64,000 bases of DNA from Carboxylicivirga sp. (GTDB lineage Bacteria; Bacteroidota; Bacteroidia; Bacteroidales; Marinilabiliaceae), in NCBI GenBank assembly GCA_025210475.1, contig JAOARW010000029.1:41872-105871 (forward strand). Direction: 5' to 3'. The notes below the pieces were generated by a model that worked only from the letters and a program-made list of their open reading frames with translations, was not told the origin of the DNA and ran no database searches. The position numbers and the translations under genes were made by a program. Positions 34,194-41,650 of the stretch are shown here, piece by piece; positions within the stretch are counted from its first letter, which is position 1; every line of letters begins with the position of its first letter.

Positions 34194-34334
34194 GGAGTAG
34201 CGTCTCGCTGCGTCGCATTTAATATAGCTTGTTTCGTTGATGCGGTCAAGTGTATATATAAAACCAAGAAATTTAACAAAGAGGCTAGAGGCCTAACGAA
34301 AAGAAATGTAGCGAGACGCTATGCTTAACGCGGG
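34194..34334 (+). repeat. 140-bp palindrome-ended repeat, copy 2
   Basis: Direct copy of 33666-33805 with about 11 differences and one extra base. The left hairpin has a mismatch (CGCTG for CGCTA); the right end TAGCGAGACGCTATGC is identical. Its right edge abuts a broken reading frame at 34335. Confidence 0.75.
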
Positions 34335-34625
34335 ACATATAAAAAACTACGGTGCCTGGCTGATTACCTCGACGTTCTCAATGTACTCAAAGAGCATCCA
34401 TACGTGTATTTCACTTCTGATAAATCATCCATATTGGAGCTTTGCCAGTGGTAAGAAAAGAACCTGGAGGCCACCAATCCGTTGAAAGGAGCCATTCAAT
34501 ACGACATGCCGGTTAAAGTGAATCATAATGCAGGTTATACTGATGTTATGCTATATAAGCCGATATACGTGAGTGATTGTAGTGGTAGTATTGGTAATGT
34601 TGATTATGAGGTGAGTGTGACATGA
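34335..34625 (+). pseudogene. Gene remnant broken by a stop, 5' end replaced by repeat copy 2
   Basis: One frame reads from the repeat boundary to TGA 34623-34625 with a single in-frame stop (TAA 34452-34454). It gives LADYLDVLNVLKEHPYVYFT ... LELCQW, stop, then NPLKGAIQYDMPVKVNHNAG ... IGNVDYEVSVT. The composition is protein-like and beta-rich, unlike the adjacent 21-bp array. I do not recognise the family. No start codon or ribosome site precedes it. Most likely the C-terminal part of a gene lost when the repeat arrived or recombined. Confidence 0.4.
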
Positions 34626-34711
34626 TATAGCGAAAAAGTGTCAGTTGACTGCCATGTTTTAACTGATACTTATGCTTATTTATGTCAAATCTTCAGGATT
34701 TGAGCAAAAAA

Positions 34712-34753
34712 AAGGAGATGGCACACTCATTGTGTTATCTCCTTGCTGTTTTT
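34712..34753 (+). terminator. Terminator upstream of the small-gene cluster
   Basis: AAGGAGAT / ATCTCCTT (34712-34719, 34737-34744) with an inner CACA / TGTG stem, then GCTG and a run of eight T. An A run on the left side could make it work on the minus strand too. Confidence 0.75.
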
Positions 34754-34908
34754 TTTAGTGCGAGTTGGAGGTTGGCCTCCTCTCTCTTTGCACCGCAAAT
34801 ATAATTAACTAACTCAAACTCTATACATGGCCTGCATACATTTTTTTGATTGTTTAAACTTTGGACGGTGATAGATAATTGAATAAATAAATTTAAAACG
34901 AATAATTA

Positions 34909-35205
34909 ATGGAAGCCACAAATATTGTGAATAAAATCTTATCTCACATTAACAAAGATACGGGTAAGTACTATAGTGATTATTACGCAGGAATTGCAGA
35001 GGACGCTGAAGATAGATTGTTCTCAGATCATAATGTTGACAAAACCAATGGTTACTGGATTTATTGGCCAGCATCTAATGATGATATTGCACGAGAAGCT
35101 GAAAAAATGCTATTGGCAAAAGGTATGAAAGGCGGCCTTGGTGGAGGTAGTCAGGCTACTAAGTTTGTATATTGTTACAGAATAACGAGCAATACTAAAG
35201 AATAG
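34909..35205 (+). CDS. Small protein of unknown function (phage/mobile-element type)
   Basis: A 98-residue soluble protein, not assigned to a function. Features: an N-terminal helix (NIVNKILSHINKDTGK), the segment YYAGIAEDAEDRLFSDHNV, then DDIAREAEKMLLAKGMKGG and a glycine run GGLGGGSQATKFVYCYRI. I recall proteins with the YYAGIA..AE.RLF..HNV pattern in phage-like or mobile contexts, but cannot support more. It sits 3 bp ahead of the HNH gene, so the two are surely cotranscribed and may act together. About 46 nt before the ATG lie TTTTTTTGATTG runs but no clear -7 box. Confidence 0.75.
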   Translation: MEATNIVNKILSHINKDTGKYYSDYYAGIAEDAEDRLFSDHNVDKTNGYWIYWPASNDDIAREAEKMLLAKGMKGGLGGGSQATKFVYCYRITSNTKE

Positions 35206-35208
35206 AAT

Positions 35209-35466
35209 ATGAGTAGTGTATGTACGTATTGTGGTTCATCTCGTAATATACAGGATGACCATATCATTGCACAATCTAAAGGTGGCGTAGCCACAACTGA
35301 AGCATGTGCAGCGTGTAACCAAAGTAAAAGCGATAAGCCTTTAATGGAGTGGTTAAGATGGGTTAAGGAGAATGATAGCTATCGTTGGAATAGAATAGTT
35401 GACCATAACTATAGAAAGAAGAGTACAATAGCTCAGAAGATCCAAAAGATTAGAGATGAAAACTAA
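35209..35466 (+). CDS. HNH endonuclease
   Basis: An 85-residue HNH-family nuclease, almost only the catalytic module. CTYCGSSRNIQDDHIIAQSKGG gives the first zinc Cys pair and the DDH active site (cut short here: CTYCG and DDHIIAQSKGG), and ACAACNQSKSDKPLMEW gives the second Cys pair and final Asn/Lys. Such short HNH proteins occur in phages, restriction modules and toxin systems. No DNA-binding domain is attached, so specificity may come from its 98-residue neighbour. Terminated by a strong stem at 35487. Confidence 0.88.
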   Translation: MSSVCTYCGSSRNIQDDHIIAQSKGGVATTEACAACNQSKSDKPLMEWLRWVKENDSYRWNRIVDHNYRKKSTIAQKIQKIRDEN

Positions 35467-35486
35467 TCTTTCAAACTGATATGAAA

Positions 35487-35520
35487 ACAGGCCTGCTTAG
35501 TAAGTAGGCCTGTCATTTAT
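35487..35520 (+). terminator. Terminator after the HNH gene
   Basis: ACAGGCCTGCTT / AAGTAGGCCTGT (12 bp, one G-T pair, 3-nt loop) then CATTTATC. Its stem closely matches the terminator at 36331. Confidence 0.78.
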
Positions 35521-35556
35521 CAATTATAATTAAACCTTAGACGAAAGAATAACGAC

Positions 35557-35739
35557 ATGACAAACTATGAAGCTACTTATGTAGTAGATTTACAACACAA
35601 CAAACGCATAACATTTAGCTGCGATGCTAAAGATGGTGATAGAGTTGTTGAATCGGCATATTATGAAATTTTAAAGCGGACAGGTGTTGGTTCTAATCGC
35701 ATCACTGATTTGGTAGTAAATCAACTTAATACGTTTTAG
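35557..35739 (+). CDS. Small protein of unknown function, coupled to ykgJ-like gene
   Basis: A 60-residue protein (MTNYEATYVVDLQHNKRITF, then DAKDGDRVVESAYYEILKRTG). Predicted to fold as two or three strands and a helix; no Cys cluster, signal or membrane segment. I do not recognise it. Only one base separates its stop from the ATG of the cysteine-cluster gene, so the two are translationally coupled. It is probably real on that basis and because it has its own leader after the previous terminator. Confidence 0.65.
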   Translation: MTNYEATYVVDLQHNKRITFSCDAKDGDRVVESAYYEILKRTGVGSNRITDLVVNQLNTF

Positions 35740-35740
35740 G

Positions 35741-36325
35741 ATGGAAGAAAGGTATAAAGTAATTACAAAACATGTTGCTACCTGTCATGCAACGGTGGAT
35801 AAGTTTATTAACCAATATTCCAATTGTTGTAGTGAAGGTTGTGCATATTGTTGCATTCAACCAATCGAAATTGTAGACGTTGAGGAGCTACCAATAACGG
35901 ACTTCATCGACAATAAAATGGATGACGAAACCAAGCGCAAAGTTCGTATTAATGTAGCAAGTTGGGCTGATTATTTCAATGAGTTTTATAATGATGTTGG
36001 AGACCCTGAAGCTGTTAATAAAGCATTTAGAGAGCTTGTAGACAGAGACAAGGTTCCGTGCCCTTTTTTAATTGATAACAAGTGTAGTATTTACCCAGTA
36101 AGACCATTAGGGTGTAGAGCTCATGTAATGAGAGATACGCCTAATTTGTGCCGTCAGGATGGATTAAGAGAAGCTCCTGAAGAAATAAAACAAATTAGAG
36201 ATGCTTTCTTAATGGAGCTGACAAAAATACCACCTACATCATTAAGGTACCTGCCGGTTGCGCTAGCTGTACCTTTGGGATTAGGAATGATTTTTAAACC
36301 GCACAGGATACCAAGATTGAGTTAA
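35741..36325 (+). CDS. YkgJ-family cysteine-cluster protein
   Basis: A 194-residue cytoplasmic protein with the full cysteine-cluster pattern: CCSEGCAYCCIQP (residues about 28-40), then VPCPFLIDNKCSIYPVRPLGCRAH (given here as CPFLIDNKCSIYP and RPLGCRAH) and NLCRQDG. The family is thought to bind a metal, zinc or an Fe-S centre; no reaction is established. Family members often sit beside flagellar or modification genes, but here the partner is a 60-residue unknown. A Gly/Pro-rich C-terminus follows. A near-perfect terminator lies 5 bp behind the stop. Confidence 0.85.
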   Translation: MEERYKVITKHVATCHATVDKFINQYSNCCSEGCAYCCIQPIEIVDVEELPITDFIDNKMDDETKRKVRINVASWADYFNEFYNDVGDPEAVNKAFRELVDRDKVPCPFLIDNKCSIYPVRPLGCRAHVMRDTPNLCRQDGLREAPEEIKQIRDAFLMELTKIPPTSLRYLPVALAVPLGLGMIFKPHRIPRLS

Positions 36326-36330
36326 TAAAG

Positions 36331-36368
36331 CAGGCCTACTGATTGAGTAGGCCTGTTATTTTTTTTCC
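36331..36368 (+). terminator. Terminator after the ykgJ-like gene
   Basis: Perfect 10-bp stem CAGGCCTACT / AGTAGGCCTG (loop GATTG) followed by TTATT and eight T. Confidence 0.9.
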
Positions 36369-36379
36369 ACATTTTGATT

Positions 36380-36590
36380 ATGAAAAGGTGTACTTTTTGA
36401 TTTCGCGATTATACAATATTCTATTCTCTATTGACAGAATAGTACTAGATACAGTCAGGGTTGTACTTGCTATTGACAGAAGCATGGTAGGGACAGTTAG
36501 AAGGGTGCTTGATAACGCCAGCAGGATACTTTAGACAGTTAGTATCATTCTGGCTCTTGATAAGAACGTACTTGATAATATTACCGATTA
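36380..36590. repeat. Second degenerate array of 21-bp units
   Basis: About eight to ten units in register (36401, 36422, 36443, 36464, 36485, 36506, 36527, 36548, 36569), typical start TACTTG or TATTCT, then ATTGACAGAA or a variant. The unit resembles ACTCTTCATTGATAGA of the array at 33814-34150. An open frame 36343-36534 made of heptads is an effect of the period and has no start or family support. Confidence 0.6.
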
Positions 36591-36596
36591 GTAATG

Positions 36597-37433
36597 TTAA
36601 CGAATGATAGGCTTATTAACCCAGTCAATACAGGTAGTGGCCAATTGTTCGCGTTTTGCATCGTTGTGTATTTCGTGATACATGCCTTCAAACTCAATGT
36701 ATTGGATTAATTTCGGATTATTAGCAGCTATTTCCCTGCTTGCCAGGTGCGATGTAATTCGGTCTTTACTGCCGTGAAGCAGCAAGGTTGGAACCTTTAG
36801 TAAATGGATGTTGTTCATAGCCCATTGACCTTGCCTTATAACACTGTTTAATAAGCGAAAAGATATGCGCCCGTGGTTTAATTCATCTGCATTATAAGCC
36901 TGCACTTCAGCCTTTTTGCTGCTAATGTAATTGGTATTCAGGCCACTTTTTATGGTCACATTGGGTATTAAATGACTAATAAGATGAACCAGATGCTTAG
37001 TTGGTGCAGACAAATCCTTGCTTAATTTTAGCCATGGTGATGATATAATAACACCCCTATACGGAAAGTTGCGCTGCAACAGGTGATTTAAGGCAATGTT
37101 GCCACCCATGCTATGGCCATAAATAAACTTAGGAATCCCGGGGAACAGAGATTCGGCTTTGTCAGTTAATAGGCCAACGTCATCCAATAGCTGTTGGTAG
37201 GATTGAATAACTCCCCGTTTGCCATCCGAATGTCCATGACCAACCTGATCGATGCTGATAAAAGCGATGTTGGCTTGTTCAAAAAGTTTGATGTACGAAG
37301 TATAACGGGAGCAATGTTCACCAAAGCCATGTATCAATACAATGACGGCTTTGGGTGAATTAGACGATTTCCAACTTTGTGCAAACAACTTCTTACCAGA
37401 AACCGATGAAATTGAAAATGTTTCCCGGATCAT
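36597..37433 (-). CDS. Alpha/beta hydrolase, monoacylglycerol lipase type
   Basis: A 278-residue serine hydrolase of the lysophospholipase / monoglyceride lipase family. LIHGFGEHCSRY gives the oxyanion region, YGHSMGGNIALNH the nucleophile Ser, HGSKDRITS the Asp and EGMYHEIHND the His. No signal peptide, so cytoplasmic or peripheral. It starts 4 bp after pgl and closes the zwf-pgl-lipase operon. A lipid-ester substrate is likely from the family; why it is cotranscribed with the pentose phosphate genes is not clear. Confidence 0.9.
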   Translation of the reverse strand: MIRETFSISSVSGKKLFAQSWKSSNSPKAVIVLIHGFGEHCSRYTSYIKLFEQANIAFISIDQVGHGHSDGKRGVIQSYQQLLDDVGLLTDKAESLFPGIPKFIYGHSMGGNIALNHLLQRNFPYRGVIISSPWLKLSKDLSAPTKHLVHLISHLIPNVTIKSGLNTNYISSKKAEVQAYNADELNHGRISFRLLNSVIRQGQWAMNNIHLLKVPTLLLHGSKDRITSHLASREIAANNPKLIQYIEFEGMYHEIHNDAKREQLATTCIDWVNKPIIR

Positions 37434-37437
37434 TCCA

Positions 37438-38145
37438 CTAGTGTATTATATTCTTAGCGGCATCAGCATCCATTAGCCAGTTGGTTTTGTCGGAATCAAC
37501 CAGTGCTGCCGGATATTGTTTGTAATCACCCTTCTGATTAAGAATTTCATCCACCTTTTCTGCTTTGTTACTGCCTGTTACCAAAAAGAAAATTTGCTGA
37601 CTGTTGTTAATGACATTGCCCGTTAATGTCACCCGGTTTTGTCCGCTTTCAGGATGTTGAGCCAATTCGCAGATCGACGGGCTATTCCATAATTGTATTT
37701 GGTGAGGGAAGATGGAGGCTGTATGCCCGTCGTCGCCCATGCCCAGCAACATTACATCAAATTGTGGCAGTCCATTGACTTTGGGCACATTTTCATCTAT
37801 TTGTTTGATGTAATCGGCAAGCGCTTCCTCTGGTTTGAGTTCTCCTTTAACTCTGAAAATATTAACACCACGAGTTTTAACATAGTCGAACAAGTATTCG
37901 CGGGTCATACCGAAGTTGCTTTCAGGATCATTAGGGGCCACGCATCGCTCATCGCCCCAGAAAAAACGAATCCTGGTCCAGTCAATCGACTTATTGTAAT
38001 CCCTTGCCAACACTTCAAAAATAGCCTTTGGCGTGCTCCCACCCGAAAGTGCAATATATAACTCCGGTTTTTCCTGACTGGCTTTTAACAATATCTCTCC
38101 AAAATGTTGAGCCAAATCTTGCTTGCTTTCGAATATCTTTTGCAT
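37438..38145 (-). CDS. pgl: 6-phosphogluconolactonase
   Basis: Hydrolyses 6-phosphogluconolactone to 6-phosphogluconate, the second step of the oxidative pentose phosphate pathway. The 235 residues have the DevB/Pgl motifs ALSGGSTPKAIF, RFFWGDERCVAP, LLGMGDDGHTASIFP. It lies directly downstream of zwf, whose product is its substrate; the 91-bp gap contains a palindromic repeat. No gnd gene is in the window. Confidence 0.96.
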   Translation of the reverse strand: MQKIFESKQDLAQHFGEILLKASQEKPELYIALSGGSTPKAIFEVLARDYNKSIDWTRIRFFWGDERCVAPNDPESNFGMTREYLFDYVKTRGVNIFRVKGELKPEEALADYIKQIDENVPKVNGLPQFDVMLLGMGDDGHTASIFPHQIQLWNSPSICELAQHPESGQNRVTLTGNVINNSQQIFFLVTGSNKAEKVDEILNQKGDYKQYPAALVDSDKTNWLMDADAAKNIIH

Positions 38146-38170
38146 GGTGCTTTAGTTAGTTGTTTGAAGT

Positions 38171-38232
38171 TAGTGGTCAGTAGCTAATAGACAGTAGTAA
38201 ATAATATTCTTCAGTCTACTGTCTACTGACTA
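38171..38232. repeat. Palindromic repeat in the zwf-pgl gap
   Basis: GTCAGTAG and AGACAGTAG on the left pair with CTACTGTCTACTGAC on the right (38216-38230), forming a bulged hairpin. A piece of the same motif (GTCAGTAGTCAGTGG) occurs upstream of panE near 32550. A dispersed intergenic repeat is the best reading; it could also attenuate zwf readthrough. Confidence 0.55.
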
Positions 38233-38236
38233 AGTA

Positions 38237-39766
<1,530 letters not shown>

Positions 39767-39888
39767 ATTTTGCTTAATTTTTACGTAAAAACGGCTCGCA
39801 AGATAGCGAACTGGCATAGAAATTAACAAGTGCCATGTGCTGATTGTTTGCCGAAAACAAGAAAGTCTTTAACTTTCAGAAAGAATAA

Positions 39889-40713
39889 ATGATCGATATG
39901 AACTCGGGAATTGTTGTAAAAGATAAACTGGAAGCACGCTTATTTAAAGTGTCGCGCTTTAAGGAAATGATTAAGCGCACCAAGCCACATAAGCATGATA
40001 AGTATTATGAGCTGGTGTTTTTATTTGCCGGTGAAGGGTTTCATAGTATTGAATCGAATCGATATACCATGTCGATGCCCGAGTGTTATTTTTTAAAGCC
40101 CGGTCAGCTTCATTTCTGGCAATTTACATCGATTCCCAGAGGTTTTGTGTTATTGTTTAAAGATGAGGTGTTTGATCGGATCCATGATAATCGTTTATTG
40201 AATCTCTTAATGCAACTCATGGGACAAGAACGTATCGAAATGCATTCTGTTGACTTTTATGATTCCCTATTGACATTGATGGATAGTGAATTTAAAGCGG
40301 AAGCCACTAAAGAAGTGTTAAATGGCTTATTGATGGCTCTTTTTGCAAAACTGGTTGATGATGCCGATATTCTTCAAGCTGAAAAGCAGCATTCCGGCTT
40401 ATTCGAGCGCTTTAGTCGGCTGCTGGCACACGAAGTTCCCAAATTGAGAAAAGTAAGTGAATTTGCTGATCGACTGCACACAACGCCACAAAATTTGAAT
40501 CAGCTTTGCAGAAAGGTGCAAAATTTAAGCGCCAGTGAGGTTATTAATCAACAATTAATATTGGAGGCCAAAAGGTACATCTTGCATACCGATTATACCG
40601 TTTCGCAAATAGCTGAATTTTTATATTTCTCCGATGATTCAAACTTTGTTAAGTTCTTTAAAAAGCACACTGATTTAACGCCACGCCAATATCGCGAACA
40701 GTATTTTCATTAG
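39889..40713 (+). CDS. AraC-family transcriptional regulator
   Basis: A 274-residue regulator. The N-terminal cupin-like sensor (HKHDKYYELVFLFAGEGFHS, MPECYFLKPGQLHFW) binds an unknown ligand. The C-terminal domain has two helix-turn-helices: KVSEFADRLHTTPQNLNQLC and YTVSQIAEFLYFSDDSNFVKF followed by FKKHTDLTPRQYREQ. It lies 84 bp upstream of the TSUP transporter on the same strand and is divergent from zwf, so either could be its target. Inference only. Confidence 0.92.
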   Translation: MIDMNSGIVVKDKLEARLFKVSRFKEMIKRTKPHKHDKYYELVFLFAGEGFHSIESNRYTMSMPECYFLKPGQLHFWQFTSIPRGFVLLFKDEVFDRIHDNRLLNLLMQLMGQERIEMHSVDFYDSLLTLMDSEFKAEATKEVLNGLLMALFAKLVDDADILQAEKQHSGLFERFSRLLAHEVPKLRKVSEFADRLHTTPQNLNQLCRKVQNLSASEVINQQLILEAKRYILHTDYTVSQIAEFLYFSDDSNFVKFFKKHTDLTPRQYREQYFH

Positions 40714-40796
40714 TACCATTTTTACACTTTTATGCACCATGAGAATGGTGGGTTGGTCCTGTAATTTTGTTGTATCAACATTAAACAATAGAAATT

Positions 40797-41570
40797 ATGG
40801 ACATTCTAATTATTTCATTAATCACTTTTGTAACCGCCATCCTGACGTTTTTCTCAGGCTTTGGTTTAGGAACGATTCTGGCGCCGGTGTTTGCTTTGTT
40901 TTTTCCTATAGATATTGCCATTGCTTTAACTGGTGTGGTTCATTTTACAAACAATGTTTTTAAAATTACATTGGTAGGGCGTAATACCAACTTTAAAGTA
41001 TTGGCACGTTTTGGAATACCCGCTATTATTGCGGCTTTTGGCGGTGCCTGGTTGCTTATGCAAATTGCAGATTTATCAGGCATTTATGAATATTCCATGT
41101 GGGGCAACCTGTATGTTATATCGCCTGTAAAGTTAATCATCGGACTTTTGTTAATCGGTTTTTCAGTTATTGAAGTATTGCCTTCAGCACAAGCTATTCA
41201 GTTTGGCAGAGATAAACTAATACTTGGAGGTGTGTTAAGCGGATTCTTTGGAGGCCTAACCGGAATACAAGGAGCATTACGAACGGCTTTCCTTATGAAG
41301 AGTGGATTGTCGAAAGAAGCCTTTATTGCAACGGGAGTTGTTATTGCCAGTTTGGTTGACTTTACCAGGTTGACGGTTTATGCCTCTCGATTTACCTCGG
41401 CCCATATGCAGGAAAATATACTCTTGTTAGTTTCTGCAACACTGGCTGCAATTGCAGGAGCTATACTAGGTAAGAAATTGCTTAAAAAAGTAACGATGCG
41501 TAATATTCAGCTCTTGGTTTCTGTATTTCTGGTTTTGATATCCATCGCTTTAATGATGGGATTGATATAA
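40797..41570 (+). CDS. TSUP-family (TauE/SafE) membrane transporter
   Basis: A 257-residue inner-membrane protein with about eight hydrophobic helices. The two halves show the family's inverted repeat with GFGLGTILAPVFALFFP near the N-terminus and LGGVLSGFFGGLTGIQGALRTA near residue 140. TSUP proteins carry sulfite, sulfoacetate, taurine-derived or other organic anions; the substrate here is open. A TAATTTTG box at 40762-40769 lies 28 bp before the ATG and could be its own promoter. The AraC gene is just upstream. Confidence 0.9.
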   Translation: MDILIISLITFVTAILTFFSGFGLGTILAPVFALFFPIDIAIALTGVVHFTNNVFKITLVGRNTNFKVLARFGIPAIIAAFGGAWLLMQIADLSGIYEYSMWGNLYVISPVKLIIGLLLIGFSVIEVLPSAQAIQFGRDKLILGGVLSGFFGGLTGIQGALRTAFLMKSGLSKEAFIATGVVIASLVDFTRLTVYASRFTSAHMQENILLLVSATLAAIAGAILGKKLLKKVTMRNIQLLVSVFLVLISIALMMGLI

Positions 41571-41592
41571 TCAATAGGGCATCCTTATAATA

Positions 41593-41631
41593 GTAAAAAA
41601 GCATTTTACCGATTGGTAAAATGCTTTTTAC
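41593..41631. terminator. Bidirectional terminator between TSUP and DUF5686 genes
   Basis: Perfect 15-bp stem AAAAAGCATTTTACC / GGTAAAATGCTTTTT with a GATT loop. The stem's own A and T runs serve both strands. Confidence 0.9.
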
Positions 41632-41650
41632 TTGCAAATATAGTTCTGTT

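Noticed and set aside
34083..34328. Plus-strand open frame of 81 residues across the array and repeat copy 2
   Set aside because: It reads partly through the array and partly through the repeat element, so it is a by-product of both.
36343..36534. Open frame of 63 residues after the ykgJ-like gene
   Set aside because: It starts inside the terminator and consists of 21-bp repeat units.
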